DNA of 64,000 nucleotides from Streptomyces sp. NBC_01431 (GTDB taxonomy: Bacteria > Actinomycetota > Actinomycetes > Streptomycetales > Streptomycetaceae), in contig NZ_CP109496.1 in NCBI RefSeq assembly GCF_036231355.1, positions 6,324,001 to 6,388,000 on the forward strand, in the 5' to 3' direction. A model generated the notes under the pieces. The model was not told the origin of the DNA. It ran no database searches and saw only the letters and a program-made list of their open reading frames with translations. Each line of letters begins with the position of its first letter. Position 1 is the first letter of the stretch. The translations under genes were made by a program, and so were the position numbers. Positions 7,608 to 18,846 of this stretch are shown piece after piece.

Positions 7608-8960
7608 TCAGGACGCGGCCAGTGTCGTGATCGCCCGCCGGCGCAGGGCCGCCCGCACCGGAAGCCCCGTGGCCAGCAGGGCGAGCAGCAAGGTGGCGCC
7701 CGCCATGCCGAGCGCGGTCGGCCACGGCAGATACGGGACCCAGGATCCGAAGGCGGCCGTCAGCATCGGGGCCAGGGTTGCCAGGGCGACCCCCGTGCCG
7801 AGCGACAGCGCCGTGGCGGCGACGATGCCCGCCTCCCAGGCGGCCATCGAGCGGACCTGTCCCGGCAGGGCGCCGACCACCCTCAGCAGGGCGAGGTCGC
7901 GGCGCCGCTCGAAGGAGATCATCGCCAGGGTGTTCGCCGCGGCGATCGCGGCGAAGCCCGCGTAGAGACCGGTGCCGAAGTAGTCCAGCCAGACGGAACC
8001 CGGGCTGCCCGCCGACCCCGTGTAGTGGGCCGCCGTCGTATGCGTCGCGATCTTGGTGAGGCCGAAGCCGGTCACCAGGACCAGCGGAACCACCGCGGCC
8101 GAGAAGCGGCGCGGCTGCGAGCGGACGTTGAGCACGGCCAGGCGCGCGCTGCCGCCGAACCGGCGGGCCGGCGCCGCCACCAGGCGGGCCGCGGGACCGA
8201 CGACCTTCGGGCCGAGCAGCCCCGTGCCGACGCAGAACAGCAGCAGTACGAGGAACGAGGCCTGCGCCGCGCGGTCCGACGACTGGTGGGCCAGGGACAC
8301 CGACAGGGCGCCGCCGCCCACCACCGCCAGCACGCCCAGCAGCGCCCGGACCCTGCCCAGCTCACGCCGGCCCGCCACGGCCTCCTCCAGGGCCCGCGCG
8401 GGTCGCATCAAGGACACGCGCAGCGAGGCGAGGAGGGCGGCGAGCGCCGAGGTGACCACGGCGACGGCCAGGCAGACGGGCAGCGCGAGCCACGTGAAGC
8501 GGTAGCCCACCTCGGCCGGGACCAGAGCGTGGTCGCGCAGCCCGGCGAACCAGACCCGGCCCAACAGGCCGCCGCCGAGCAGGAAACCGGCAAGCGCGGC
8601 CGGCCCCGCGGTGGCGACCGCCTGGACCACCACGGCACGCCGCACCTGACGGGGCCGGGCGCCGATGGCCCGCACCAGCGCGAGCTCGCGGTGCTGCTGG
8701 GCCACCGCGGTGCCCATCGTCGATGCGATCACGAAAATCGACATGTAGATGGATCCGATCAGCATCACGACGGCCATGTCGCCGATGTCGTTGGCCGCCA
8801 GCACGGCCCGCGCCCCTGCGGACAGGCCGTCCGCCGACGTGCTGACCAGCAGGGTCATCGAGGCGCTCACCACGGTCGCGGCGAACAGCGCGGCCACGAA
8901 CGTCCCGGCGAGCGCCGGGCGGTGGCCGCGCAGGGCGGAACGGACCAGTCCTGTACTCAT
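7608..8960 (-). CDS. FtsX-like ABC transporter permease
   Basis: The 450-residue membrane protein belongs to the MacB/FtsX permease family, with hydrophobic clusters near the N-terminus (GTFVAALFAATVV), around residues 85-105, 130-190, 230-260, 330-350 and at the C-terminus. The family pattern ERRRDLALLRVVGALPGQVR is repeated earlier as QQHRELALVRAIGARPRQVR, so two FtsX-type halves are present. Such permeases normally pair with an ATPase to export lipids or peptides or to act mechanically, but no ATPase gene adjoins this one. It is inserted in reverse orientation between nadK and recN. Substrate unknown. Confidence 0.8.
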   Translation of the reverse strand: MSTGLVRSALRGHRPALAGTFVAALFAATVVSASMTLLVSTSADGLSAGARAVLAANDIGDMAVVMLIGSIYMSIFVIASTMGTAVAQQHRELALVRAIGARPRQVRRAVVVQAVATAGPAALAGFLLGGGLLGRVWFAGLRDHALVPAEVGYRFTWLALPVCLAVAVVTSALAALLASLRVSLMRPARALEEAVAGRRELGRVRALLGVLAVVGGGALSVSLAHQSSDRAAQASFLVLLLFCVGTGLLGPKVVGPAARLVAAPARRFGGSARLAVLNVRSQPRRFSAAVVPLVLVTGFGLTKIATHTTAAHYTGSAGSPGSVWLDYFGTGLYAGFAAIAAANTLAMISFERRRDLALLRVVGALPGQVRSMAAWEAGIVAATALSLGTGVALATLAPMLTAAFGSWVPYLPWPTALGMAGATLLLALLATGLPVRAALRRRAITTLAAS

Positions 8961-9111
8961 GTCGTCGAGCCTGGCGGGGAGGGTGGCACCAGGACCATCC
9001 GGCGGGCCTCCCGATCATGGTGGGGCTTTCCCCCGCACCGACGGTTGGGGCCCCACGAGAGGGTGACGGCACGGGGGGCGTCGCAATCAGGGCCCCGGAC
9101 CTCGTAAGGTC

Positions 9112-10848
9112 ATGTCCGTGTTGGAGGAGATGCGGATACGGTCGCTCGGGGTCATCGACGACGCGGTGGTCGAGCTGTCGCCCGGTTTCACCGCGGTGAC
9201 CGGCGAGACCGGCGCGGGCAAGACCATGGTCGTCACGAGCCTGGGGCTGCTGCTCGGCGGGCGGGCCGACCCCGCGCTCGTGCGGATCGGCGCCAAGGCG
9301 GCGGTCGTCGAGGGGCGGATCGCGCTGCGGCCCGGCAGTTCGGCGGTGCTCCGGGCCGAGGAGGCCGGGGCCGAGCTGGACGAGGGCGCGCTGCTGGTCA
9401 GCCGTACCGTCTCGGCGGAGGGCCGCTCGCGGGCGTTCCTCGGCGGGCGGTCGGTGCCGGTCGGCGTGCTCGCCGAACTCGCCGACGAGCTCGTCGCGGT
9501 GCACGGCCAGACCGACCAGCAGGGCCTGCTGCGCCCGGCCCGGCAGCGCGAGGCCCTCGACCGGTACGCAGGTGACGCGGTGGCCGGCCCGCTGGCCAAG
9601 TACGCGGAGGCTTATCGGCGGCTGCGGGCGGTCGCCGGCGAGCTTGAGGAGCTGACCACGCGGGCGCGCGAGCGTGCCCAGGAGGCCGATCTGCTGCGGT
9701 TCGGGCTCGATGAGATCGCCGCCGTGGAGCCGCTGCCCGGCGAGGACGCCGAACTCGCGGCCGAGGCCGGCCGGCTCGGGCACGCCGAGGCGCTCGCCTC
9801 GGCGGCCGCCGTCGCGCACGCCGCGCTGGCCGGCAACCCCGAGGACCCCGAGAGCGTGGACGCGACGACACTGGTCGCCGGCGCGCACCGGGCCCTGGAG
9901 GCTGTGCGGTCCCACGACCCCGCGCTGGCCGCGCTCGCCGAGCGCATCGGCGAGGTCGCGATCCTGCTCGGCGACGTGGCGGGCGAGCTCGCCGGATACG
10001 CCGACGACCTGGACGCCGACCCGCTGCGGCTGGCCGCCGTGGAGGAGCGCAGGGCCGCCCTGACCGCGCTGACGCGTAAGTACGGCGAGGACATCGCGGC
10101 CGTGCTCGCCTGGGCGCAGGAGGGCTCGGCGCGGTTGACCGAGCTCGACGGCGACGACGGCCGGATCGAGGAACTCACTGCCGAGCGGGACGGTCTGAGG
10201 AGCGAACTGTCCGTCCTGGCGCAGGAGTTGACGGACGCCAGGACCGAGGCCGCGGCCCGGTTCGCCGAGGCCGTCACGGCCGAGCTCGCCTCCCTCGCGA
10301 TGCCGCACGCACGGGTGTCGTTCGCGGTCGGCCAGAGCGAGGATCCCGAGGGCGTCGAGGTCGGCGGCCGCACCGTCGCCTACGGCCCGACCGGCGCCGA
10401 CGAAGTGGAGCTGCTGCTCGCCCCGCACCCCGGTGCGCCGGCCCGGCCGATCGCCAAGGGTGCCTCCGGCGGTGAGCTCTCGCGCGTGATGCTCGCCGTG
10501 GAAGTCGTCTTCGCGGGCACGGACCCGGTGCCGACGTACCTCTTCGACGAGGTCGACGCGGGCGTCGGCGGCAAGGCGGCGGTCGAGATCGGCCGTCGGC
10601 TCGCCAAGCTCGCCAAGTCGGCGCAGGTCGTGGTGGTGACGCACCTGCCGCAGGTGGCGGCGTTCGCGGACCGCCAGCTCCTCGTGGAGAAGACCAACGA
10701 CGGCACCGTCACCCGGTCCGGCGTCACGGTCCTGGAGGGTGAGGACCGGGTGCGCGAGCTGTCGCGCATGCTGGCCGGCCAGGAGGACTCCGAGACGGCC
10801 CGCGCCCACGCCGAGGAACTGCTCGCCACCGCCCGCGCCGACGGGTAG
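9112..10848 (+). CDS. recN: DNA repair protein RecN
   Basis: The 578-residue SMC-like ATPase of recombinational repair has Walker A GETGAGKT near residue 30. A long Glu/Ala/Arg-rich coiled-coil middle runs from roughly residue 160 to 370. The C-terminal ATPase half has the signature GGELSRVMLAVE and Walker B TYLFDEVDAGVGG. RecN acts at double-strand breaks. ATG 9112 gives MSVLEEMRIRSLGVIDDA, matching family N-termini. Confidence 0.95.
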   Translation: MSVLEEMRIRSLGVIDDAVVELSPGFTAVTGETGAGKTMVVTSLGLLLGGRADPALVRIGAKAAVVEGRIALRPGSSAVLRAEEAGAELDEGALLVSRTVSAEGRSRAFLGGRSVPVGVLAELADELVAVHGQTDQQGLLRPARQREALDRYAGDAVAGPLAKYAEAYRRLRAVAGELEELTTRARERAQEADLLRFGLDEIAAVEPLPGEDAELAAEAGRLGHAEALASAAAVAHAALAGNPEDPESVDATTLVAGAHRALEAVRSHDPALAALAERIGEVAILLGDVAGELAGYADDLDADPLRLAAVEERRAALTALTRKYGEDIAAVLAWAQEGSARLTELDGDDGRIEELTAERDGLRSELSVLAQELTDARTEAAARFAEAVTAELASLAMPHARVSFAVGQSEDPEGVEVGGRTVAYGPTGADEVELLLAPHPGAPARPIAKGASGGELSRVMLAVEVVFAGTDPVPTYLFDEVDAGVGGKAAVEIGRRLAKLAKSAQVVVVTHLPQVAAFADRQLLVEKTNDGTVTRSGVTVLEGEDRVRELSRMLAGQEDSETARAHAEELLATARADG

Positions 10849-10895
10849 TCGCCTGCCGCCCGGCGCCCCCGGGAGGCTTTCGTAGGGTGGCCGGT

Positions 10896-11618
10896 ATGGC
10901 TGATGTGATGCGTGGGATCAGGACGTTCGGCGTTGCGGGGGCGGTGGCGCGGGGCGTCGGCGCGGGGCTCAGGACCCGGCGGGACGAGCGGTTCGAGCGT
11001 ACGAACTACGCGGGGCGGACGGTCGACCTGTACGCCGGACCCGCCGTCGCGCTCGGCTCCCTCGCCGCGGCCGCGACGCTGCGGACCCGGACGGCCGGGC
11101 TCCTCGCCATCGGCGCGGGCGCGCTGTGCGGGGCGTACGACGATGTCCGCAAGGACCACCGGCGCGGCTTCCGGGACCATCTCGGGGCGTTGAGGGGTGG
11201 CGAAGTCACCAGCGGCGCGGTCAAGTTGATCGGGATCGGGGGCGCCGGTCTGCTCGCCGGGGCGCTGCTCAAGGAGCGGCCCGTCGACAAGGTGCTCGCC
11301 GGGGTGGTCGTGGCCGGGACCGCGCACCTCGTCAACCTGCTGGACGTGCGCCCCGGACGGGCCACCGGCGCCGTCCTGGCGCTCGGCGCCCCCGGCCTGC
11401 TGCGCGGGCCCGAGGCGGCCGTGCCGATGGGGGCCGCGGCCGCCGTGCTCGCCGACGACCTCGGCGAGCGCACGATGATCGGCGACAGCGGCGCGCATGC
11501 CCTGGGCGCGGCGCTCGGGGTCGCCATCGCCACCGGCAACCGGCGGGTCGGGCTCGCCCTGCACGCCGCCGGTCTGCTCGCGGCAGCGGGCTGGGCGGAG
11601 TCCCGCATCCCGCGGTAG
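10896..11618 (+). CDS. MraY/WecA-like (GT4 superfamily) membrane protein with eroded motifs
   Basis: The 240-residue protein is Ala/Gly/Leu rich with several short membrane segments. It keeps recognisable pieces of the polyprenyl-phosphate phospho-sugar transferases: AYDDVRKDH then GFRDHLGALRGG (cf. the DDxxK region), HLVNLLDVRPGRA (cf. NLxDGxDGLA) and IGDSGAHALGAALG (cf. GDxGSLxLG). The second DG pair and the C-terminal His-rich motif are missing, and it is about 100 residues shorter than MraY. It could be a divergent transferase or an inactive relative. GTG 10887 has the better-spaced GGGAGG; ATG 10896 is the conventional start. It lies 47 bases after recN. Confidence 0.7.
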   Translation: MADVMRGIRTFGVAGAVARGVGAGLRTRRDERFERTNYAGRTVDLYAGPAVALGSLAAAATLRTRTAGLLAIGAGALCGAYDDVRKDHRRGFRDHLGALRGGEVTSGAVKLIGIGGAGLLAGALLKERPVDKVLAGVVVAGTAHLVNLLDVRPGRATGAVLALGAPGLLRGPEAAVPMGAAAAVLADDLGERTMIGDSGAHALGAALGVAIATGNRRVGLALHAAGLLAAAGWAESRIPR

Positions 11619-11875
11619 AGCTCCGCCGGGTGGTGGGTGTCCGGCCGTGTGCGGTCGTGGCCGGTCGTGCGTTTCCCCGCGCTCCTTTCGGGGCGCGGGC
11701 GCTCGCCCGGTGCGCGGTTTCGTTCACCCGTGTGGGTGTTTTGGGCGCGTGGATCTGCCCGGCGCGACACGGAAGGAACCTCCGGGCGGTGCCGGAACGT
11801 CCGTACGGACTGGCATCCTTGGCCGGGAAGCATCGACCTCCACCGCCGACTCGGCCGCTCCGGGAGCCTGTTCAC

Positions 11876-12955
11876 GTGTCACAGCTGCGTACGGTCCAAG
11901 TGCTGGGCGGCGGCAGCGCGGGCAGCAGCGCGCACGTCAGGTCGCTCGCGGCCGGCCTGGTCGCCCGGGGCGTACGCGTCACCGTCTGTGCCCCCGCCGA
12001 ACTGGAGCGGGAGTACGACTTCCCCGCGGCCGGCGCCCACTTCGTGCCCGTCTCGCGGCGCGCCGATCCGATGGCGGTCGGTGCGCTGCGGGCCGCCTGT
12101 GCGGGCGCCGACGTCGTCCACGCGCACGGGCTGCACGCCGCCGTCCGGGCCGTCCTGGCGCTGCGCGGCAGGAAGGGCGTGCCGCTGGTCGTCACCTGGC
12201 ACACCCGCGCGCACGCCGAGGGCGCCCGCGGCCAGGTACTCGCCCTGCTGGAACGACGCGTCTCGAAGGCCGCCGCGGTGGTGCTCGCCACCTCCTCCGA
12301 CCTGGTCGACCGGGCCCGGTACCGGGGCGCGAGGGACGCCCGGCTCGCCCCGGTCGCGGTACCCGCGCCCCGTCCGGCGCCCGGTCCGCCCGACGGTAAG
12401 GCGCGGGCCGAACTCGGCGCCGTGGACCGGCCGTTGCTCATGGCGGTGGGAAGTCTGGCCGAACACCGCGGCTACGACGTGCTCCTGGACGCGGCCCACA
12501 CCTGGCGGGACCTCTACCCCGCGCCGCTGCTCGTCATCGCCGGGGAGGGGCCCGAGCGGGCCGCGTTGCAGCGCAGGATCGAGGCGGAGTCCCTGCCGGT
12601 CCGGCTCGTCGGGCGGCGCGACGACATCACCGAACTGCTCGCCGCCGCCGACGTCGCGGTCCTGCCGAGCCGCTGGGAGGCCCGCTCGCTGCTCGCCCAG
12701 GACGCGCTCAGGCTCGGTGTGCCGCTGGTCGCCACGGCGGTGGGCGGCGTGCCGGAACTGGTGGGGGAGGCGGCGGTGCTCGTCCCGTACGGAGACGCCG
12801 GGGCGCTTGCGGACGCGGCTCTGCGGCTGCTCGCGGACCCTCAGGCGCGCCGCGAGCTGGCCGAGGCCGGCCGGGCCCAAGCCGAGACCTGGCCCACGGA
12901 GGACGAAACGGTTGCTCAAGTCCTCGCCGTCTACGACGAGTTGGTGGGCCTCTGA
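11876..12955 (+). CDS. Glycosyltransferase family 4/GT-B
   Basis: The 359-residue GT-B enzyme has an N-terminal acceptor lobe that starts TVQVLGGGSAGSSAHVRSLAAGL and contains DVVHAHGLHAAVRA. The C-terminal nucleotide-sugar lobe has LLMAVGSLAEHRGYDVLLDA, PLLVIAGEGPERAAL and LGVPLVATAVGGVPELV. In the EX7E position I read EARSLLAQD, so the second acid is Asp. The acceptor and sugar are not predictable; retention is expected for GT4. GTG 11876 has GGGAG nine bases upstream. The gene lies downstream of the MraY-like gene, which may hint at an envelope or glycan role. The preceding 257 bases hold no other gene. Confidence 0.85.
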   Translation: MSQLRTVQVLGGGSAGSSAHVRSLAAGLVARGVRVTVCAPAELEREYDFPAAGAHFVPVSRRADPMAVGALRAACAGADVVHAHGLHAAVRAVLALRGRKGVPLVVTWHTRAHAEGARGQVLALLERRVSKAAAVVLATSSDLVDRARYRGARDARLAPVAVPAPRPAPGPPDGKARAELGAVDRPLLMAVGSLAEHRGYDVLLDAAHTWRDLYPAPLLVIAGEGPERAALQRRIEAESLPVRLVGRRDDITELLAAADVAVLPSRWEARSLLAQDALRLGVPLVATAVGGVPELVGEAAVLVPYGDAGALADAALRLLADPQARRELAEAGRAQAETWPTEDETVAQVLAVYDELVGL

Positions 12956-13071
12956 GCTGCGCGGGAGGCTCGTCCGTCGGCCGCGGGTCGGCCGCGGCCG
13001 GTAGCGCACCGGACCCCCACGAGGACGACCGGCGGCGGGGGTGACACCGGACACCCCGGCGGCGCGAACTC

Positions 13072-14706
13072 TCAGCCCGTGACGTGCCTGCGGGCCCGGA
13101 GCGCCAGCGACAGGGCCAGGACCGTCTGCGGGTCGTCCAGGTCCGTGCCCAGGAGGTCCGCTATGCGGGCCAGCCGGTTGTACAGGGTCTGGCGGTTCAG
13201 ATGCAGTTCGCGGGCCGTCTCCGCCTTGCGGCCCGCGTGGGCCAGATACGTCTCAAGGGTGGGCATCAGGGCCGGGCGCGCGGCGCGGTCGTGGGTCTGG
13301 AGCGGCCCGATCGCGCGCTCCACGAACGCCGCCAGGTCGGGGTGTTCGCGCAGCCGCCACAGGAGCAGGTCGATGTCGAGCCGCCGGGCGTCGTACCAGG
13401 GCCGCTCGGGCAGGCCCTGCGCCGCCGTCGCGGTCTCGGCCGCGTGCCGCAGCCCGGCGCCGGCCGCCGCCCAGCCGGCCGCGACGCCGACCACGACCAC
13501 CGGCTGGGCCCCGGCCCGCGCCCCCATCAGACCCGCCCGCTCCACGCCCGCCCGCAGCGCCGCCGCGACCCGGTCGGCCACCGCCGTGCGCTCCGACTCC
13601 GAACGCAGGCCGAGCAGCAGCGGCACCCGTCCCTCGACGGGGCGTACGCCGAGCAGGACGGGCACGCCGACGGAGGACAGCTCTTCGAGCACTGCCCGCG
13701 CCAGGACCGCCCAGTTGCCCGTCGGGGCGAGTTCGGAGGCCAGCCGCATCACCACCGGCAGCAGCGGGCCCTCGCCCGGTCTGAAGCCGAGCACCTTGGC
13801 CTGGCCGGGCGCGTCCTCGGGGGTGATGCGCCCCTCGGCGAGGTCGGTCAGGAAGTCGCCGCGGCCGCGCGCGGCCAGCTCCTCCTCCTGGCGGGCCTGC
13901 ATGAGGACGACCGCCAGGATGCCCGCGGCCCGTTCGGCGGCCATGCGGTGGACCGGCAGCAGCGGCGAGTCGACCGCGAGCAGCGCCAGGCGGGCCCGTA
14001 CCGCGCCCACGCCGTGGCCGCCGCCCGGCACGTCCACCAGCACCGCACCCGTCGGCGGCCCCGACGCACGGGCCTCACGCTGGCCGCGCAGCCCCTCCCA
14101 GACCTGGAGCGGATCGGCCGCGGTCTGGGTCGCCTCGCAGGCCGCGGCGTACAGGAGCTGCCCGTCCGGGGTCTCCAGGAAGACCGGGTTGGCGGTGAAG
14201 TCGGCCAGGATGCGCAGGACTTGGGGGATGCCGCCGCCACCGAGCAGCGCGCCCGTGCACCGCCGGTGCACCTCCTCGGCGCGTTGCAGCAGGGCGTAGT
14301 GGCCGTTGACGATCTCGGTGTGGATCTCCTCGGTCACCGCCACGAACGGCACCTCGCGGTGCAGCTGGACCAGGGGGAGACCCGCGGCGCGCGCGGTCTC
14401 CACGATGGTGGCGGGCAGCCGGGCGAAGCGCGGGCCGAGCTCGACGACGAGCGCGGCGATGCCCCGGTCCGCGAGCCGCCGCACGAACGCGCGCTGCTCG
14501 GCGGGACGCGTACCGAGGCCGAGGCCGGTGGTCAGGAGCAGCTCGCCGCCCTTGAGCAGCGACGCGATGTTGGGCACCTCCCCGGCGTGCACCCAGCGCA
14601 CCGTGCGGTTCAGCCGCTCGGCACCGGCGACGACCTCCGGAAGACCGCCGCGCAGCCCCGGCAGCTCCAGCGCCCGCTGCACGGTGATCCCGCCCTGCGT
14701 GTCCAC
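13072..14706 (-). CDS. PucR-family transcriptional regulator
   Basis: The 544-residue cytoplasmic regulator has an N-terminal PucR domain (residues about 10-130: GGLPEVVAGAERLNRTVRWV, ELLLTTGLGLG, PATIVETARAAGLPLVQLHR). A middle GAF/GGDEF-like region follows, then the C-terminal PucR helix-turn-helix (ETARELHLNRQTLYNRLARI). Family members usually sense purine or amino-acid catabolites and activate catabolic genes. No obvious target operon adjoins it, so the regulon is unknown. The GTG start at 14704-14706 gives an intact PucR domain; a CGAGAGG-like element (GACGAGAGGTGAG) lies upstream. Confidence 0.88.
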   Translation of the reverse strand: MDTQGGITVQRALELPGLRGGLPEVVAGAERLNRTVRWVHAGEVPNIASLLKGGELLLTTGLGLGTRPAEQRAFVRRLADRGIAALVVELGPRFARLPATIVETARAAGLPLVQLHREVPFVAVTEEIHTEIVNGHYALLQRAEEVHRRCTGALLGGGGIPQVLRILADFTANPVFLETPDGQLLYAAACEATQTAADPLQVWEGLRGQREARASGPPTGAVLVDVPGGGHGVGAVRARLALLAVDSPLLPVHRMAAERAAGILAVVLMQARQEEELAARGRGDFLTDLAEGRITPEDAPGQAKVLGFRPGEGPLLPVVMRLASELAPTGNWAVLARAVLEELSSVGVPVLLGVRPVEGRVPLLLGLRSESERTAVADRVAAALRAGVERAGLMGARAGAQPVVVVGVAAGWAAAGAGLRHAAETATAAQGLPERPWYDARRLDIDLLLWRLREHPDLAAFVERAIGPLQTHDRAARPALMPTLETYLAHAGRKAETARELHLNRQTLYNRLARIADLLGTDLDDPQTVLALSLALRARRHVTG

Positions 14707-14845
14707 TGCGACTCACCTCTCGTCCTGCGGGATCCGGGGGCCGACCCCGGACGCCACCGCATGCGCCGGACGCTACCTGCGGTTACGTTCCGAGGTCAGC
14801 CCGCTGTGGCGTACGTCACGCGCACTGCCGCAGGCCTGTTGGGGG

Positions 14846-16651
14846 TCAGCCGCCGTACGCCCCCGAAGCGGTCAGCCGCAGGGCCGTGTCGATCAGCGGA
14901 ACGTGGCTGAACGCCTGCGGGAAGTTGCCGACCTGGCGCTGGAGGTGCGGGTCCCACTCCTCCGCGAGCAGTCCCAGGTCGTTGCGGAGCGCGAGCAGCT
15001 TCTCGAAGAGCTTGCGGGCCTCGTCGACCCGGCCGATCATCGCGAGGTCGTCCGCCATCCAGAACGAGCAGGCCAGGAACGCGCCCTCCTCGCCCGCGAG
15101 GCCGTCCAGGTTCTCCTCGTCGCCGCCCGTCGTCGGGTAGCGCAGGATGAACCCGTCCGGCGTGGACAGCTCGCGCTGGATCGCCTCGATGGTGCCGATC
15201 ACCCGCTTGTCGTCCGGCGGTAGGAAGCCCATCTGCGGGATGAGCAGCAAGGACGCGTCCAGCTCCTTGGAGCCGTACGACTGCGTGAAGGTGTTGCGTT
15301 CCGCGTCGTAGCCCTTCTCGCAGACGTCCCGGTGGATCTCGTCGCGCAGCTCGCGCCACTTGTCGAGCGGGCCGTCCACGTCGCCGGTCTCGATGAGCTT
15401 GATCGTGCGGTCGACGGCCACCCAGGCCATCACCTTGGAGTGCACGAAGTGGCGGCGCGGCCCGCGCACCTCCCAGATGCCCTCGTCCGGCAGGTCCCAG
15501 TGGCTCTCCAGGTAGCGGATCAGCTTGAGCTGGAGCAGGGAGGCGTAGTCGCTGCGGGTCAGGCCCGTCATGTGCGCCAGGTGCAGCGCCTCGGTGACCT
15601 CGCCGTACACGTCGAGCTGGAGCTGGTGGGCCGCGCCGTTGCCGGCCCGTACCGGGGTGGAGTTCTCGTACCCGGGCAGCCAGTCGAGCTCCGTCTCGCC
15701 CAACTCCCGTTCGCCGGCGATCCCGTACATGATCTGCAGGTTCTCGGGGTCGCCCGCCACCGCGCGCAGCAGCCACTCGCGCCAGGCGCGGGCCTCCTCG
15801 CGGTAGCCGGTGCGCAGCAGCGAGGACAGCGTGATCGCCGCGTCGCGCAGCCAGGTGTAGCGGTAGTCCCAGTTGCGTTCGCCGCCGATGTGCTCGGGCA
15901 GCGAGGTGGTGGGCGCCGCCACGATGCCGCCGGTCGGCGCGTAGGTGAGCGCCTTCAGCGTGATCAGGGAGCGGACCACCGCCTCGCGGTAGGGGCCGTG
16001 GTAGGTGCAGTGCTCCACCCACTCCCGCCAGAACTCCTCGGTCGCGTCCAGGGACGCCTCCGGCTCCGGCAGCGCGGGCGGCTCCCGGTGCGAGGGCTGC
16101 CAGCTGATGGTGAACGCGACCCGTTCGCCGGGCGAGACCGTGAAGTCGGAGTAGGTCGTCAGGTTCTTGCCGTACGTCTCCGCCTCGGTGTCCAGCCACA
16201 CCGAGTCGGGGCCCGCGACGGCCACCGTGCGGGAGTCCACCTTGTGCACCCAGGGCGTGATGCGGCCGTAGCTGAACCGCATGCGCAGGGTGCTGCGCAT
16301 CGGGACCCGGCCGCTGACGCCCTCCACGATGCGGATCAGCTGAGGGGCGCCGTCGCGCGGCGGCATGAAGTCGGTCACCCGGACCGTGCCGCGCGGGGTG
16401 TCCCACTCCGATTCCAGGATGAGTGAGTCGCCCCGGTAGCGACGGCGGTCGGCCACCGGTGGCGGGTCGTCGGTTCCGTAGGCGGGGCCGACGCGCCAGA
16501 AGCCGTGTTCGTCGGTGCCCAGCAGTCCGGCGAAGACGGCGTGCGAGTCGAAGCGCGGCAGGCACAGCCAGTCCACGGTTCCGTCCCGGCAGACCAGTGC
16601 GGCGGTCTGCATGTCTCCGATGAGTGCGTAATCCTCGATGCGCCCGGCCAC
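14846..16651 (-). CDS. Glycoside hydrolase family 15 protein (glucoamylase/trehalase type)
   Basis: The 601-residue protein has no signal peptide and is therefore probably cytoplasmic. It begins VAGRIEDYALIGDMQTAALV, the normal start of actinobacterial GH15 proteins. The (alpha/alpha)6 domain shows NWDYRYTWLRDAAIT, EVRGPRRHFVHSKVMAWVA, QMGFLPPDD and EEWDPHLQRQVGNFPQAFSH. Homologs hydrolyse trehalose or alpha-glucans; which one applies here cannot be told. I chose GTG 16651, with GGAG eight bases upstream, over an upstream ATG that adds 53 arginine- and proline-rich residues. It is divergent from pyrG. Confidence 0.88.
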   Translation of the reverse strand: MAGRIEDYALIGDMQTAALVCRDGTVDWLCLPRFDSHAVFAGLLGTDEHGFWRVGPAYGTDDPPPVADRRRYRGDSLILESEWDTPRGTVRVTDFMPPRDGAPQLIRIVEGVSGRVPMRSTLRMRFSYGRITPWVHKVDSRTVAVAGPDSVWLDTEAETYGKNLTTYSDFTVSPGERVAFTISWQPSHREPPALPEPEASLDATEEFWREWVEHCTYHGPYREAVVRSLITLKALTYAPTGGIVAAPTTSLPEHIGGERNWDYRYTWLRDAAITLSSLLRTGYREEARAWREWLLRAVAGDPENLQIMYGIAGERELGETELDWLPGYENSTPVRAGNGAAHQLQLDVYGEVTEALHLAHMTGLTRSDYASLLQLKLIRYLESHWDLPDEGIWEVRGPRRHFVHSKVMAWVAVDRTIKLIETGDVDGPLDKWRELRDEIHRDVCEKGYDAERNTFTQSYGSKELDASLLLIPQMGFLPPDDKRVIGTIEAIQRELSTPDGFILRYPTTGGDEENLDGLAGEEGAFLACSFWMADDLAMIGRVDEARKLFEKLLALRNDLGLLAEEWDPHLQRQVGNFPQAFSHVPLIDTALRLTASGAYGG

Positions 16652-17069
16652 GTGCAATCTCCAGTCGAACGGCCACGTCGCCCCCTCGGGGCGCTTACAG
16701 CGACAGCGGTCAAGGGTTCGCCAACGAGCGCATGTTCCGGATGACGGACGGGGTGGTGCCGTGCTACCAGGCGGCTCGGCAAGCGAGTGTCCGAGCAGGA
16801 TACGACGCACCTTAGTGATCCGCTGGAGCGTTCCTTGAACCGCATTGGGCCGTATGGGTGACCCTCGTACTCAGGGCTGACCGGCGGCATACGGAGCGTG
16901 GCCGGGCGCGCTCTGTCGTTGTCGCTGATACCCTGGTAGCCCGTGGCCGGGTGCTGAAAAAAGCCCCGAACCGCAGCGACGGCACCCCAGGAAACGCGTA
17001 CGGATTCCGTACAAGATCCACACAGGGTGACCGGCACGCACTCCACACAGCGACCACGGGAGCCCCCTC
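16652..17069. other. 418-base GH15/pyrG divergent intergenic region
   Basis: No credible gene. The clearest element is a perfect inverted repeat at 16998-17012 (GTACGG, three bases, CCGTAC) about 58 bases before pyrG, which could be an operator. I see no well-spaced -35/-10 pair and no run of G or hairpin that would support the nucleotide-sensing leader known for Bacillus pyrG. Confidence 0.4.
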
Positions 17070-18752
<1,683 letters not shown>

Positions 18753-18771
18753 TCGCTCATTGTTAACGTTG

Positions 18772-18819
18772 CCGGGGTACGGACCTTTTCCGAAGGAGCC
18801 GTGCCCCGGTTCTGTTTTT
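18772..18819 (+). terminator. Rho-independent terminator of pyrG
   Basis: CCGGGGTACGG (18772-18782) pairs with CCGTGCCCCGG (18799-18809), an 11-bp stem with one G-U pair and a 16-base loop. It is followed by TTCTGTTTTT at 18810-18819. A T-rich tract is unusual in this GC-rich genome and makes this a classical intrinsic terminator. It separates pyrG from the NUDIX gene, whose SD is 15 bases further on. Confidence 0.85.
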
Positions 18820-18846
18820 GTGCGCGCACTGTGGGAGGACGCCGTC

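Noticed and set aside
8362..10809. A very long minus-strand open frame across recN and part of the permease gene
   Set aside because: Its product is the Arg/Gly/His/Gln-rich type produced by antisense frames in high-GC DNA, whereas the plus strand encodes an unmistakable RecN. The same applies to other long antisense frames across scpA/scpB/rluB, der, ald and fxsB.
16652..16810. Longer N-terminus for the GH15 protein
   Set aside because: It would add 53 arginine- and proline-rich residues; GTG 16651 has a well-spaced GGAG and matches family N-termini.
16860..17069. Nucleotide-sensing attenuator upstream of pyrG
   Set aside because: No G-run transcription start and no terminator hairpin of the Bacillus pyrG type is visible; only a short inverted repeat is present.
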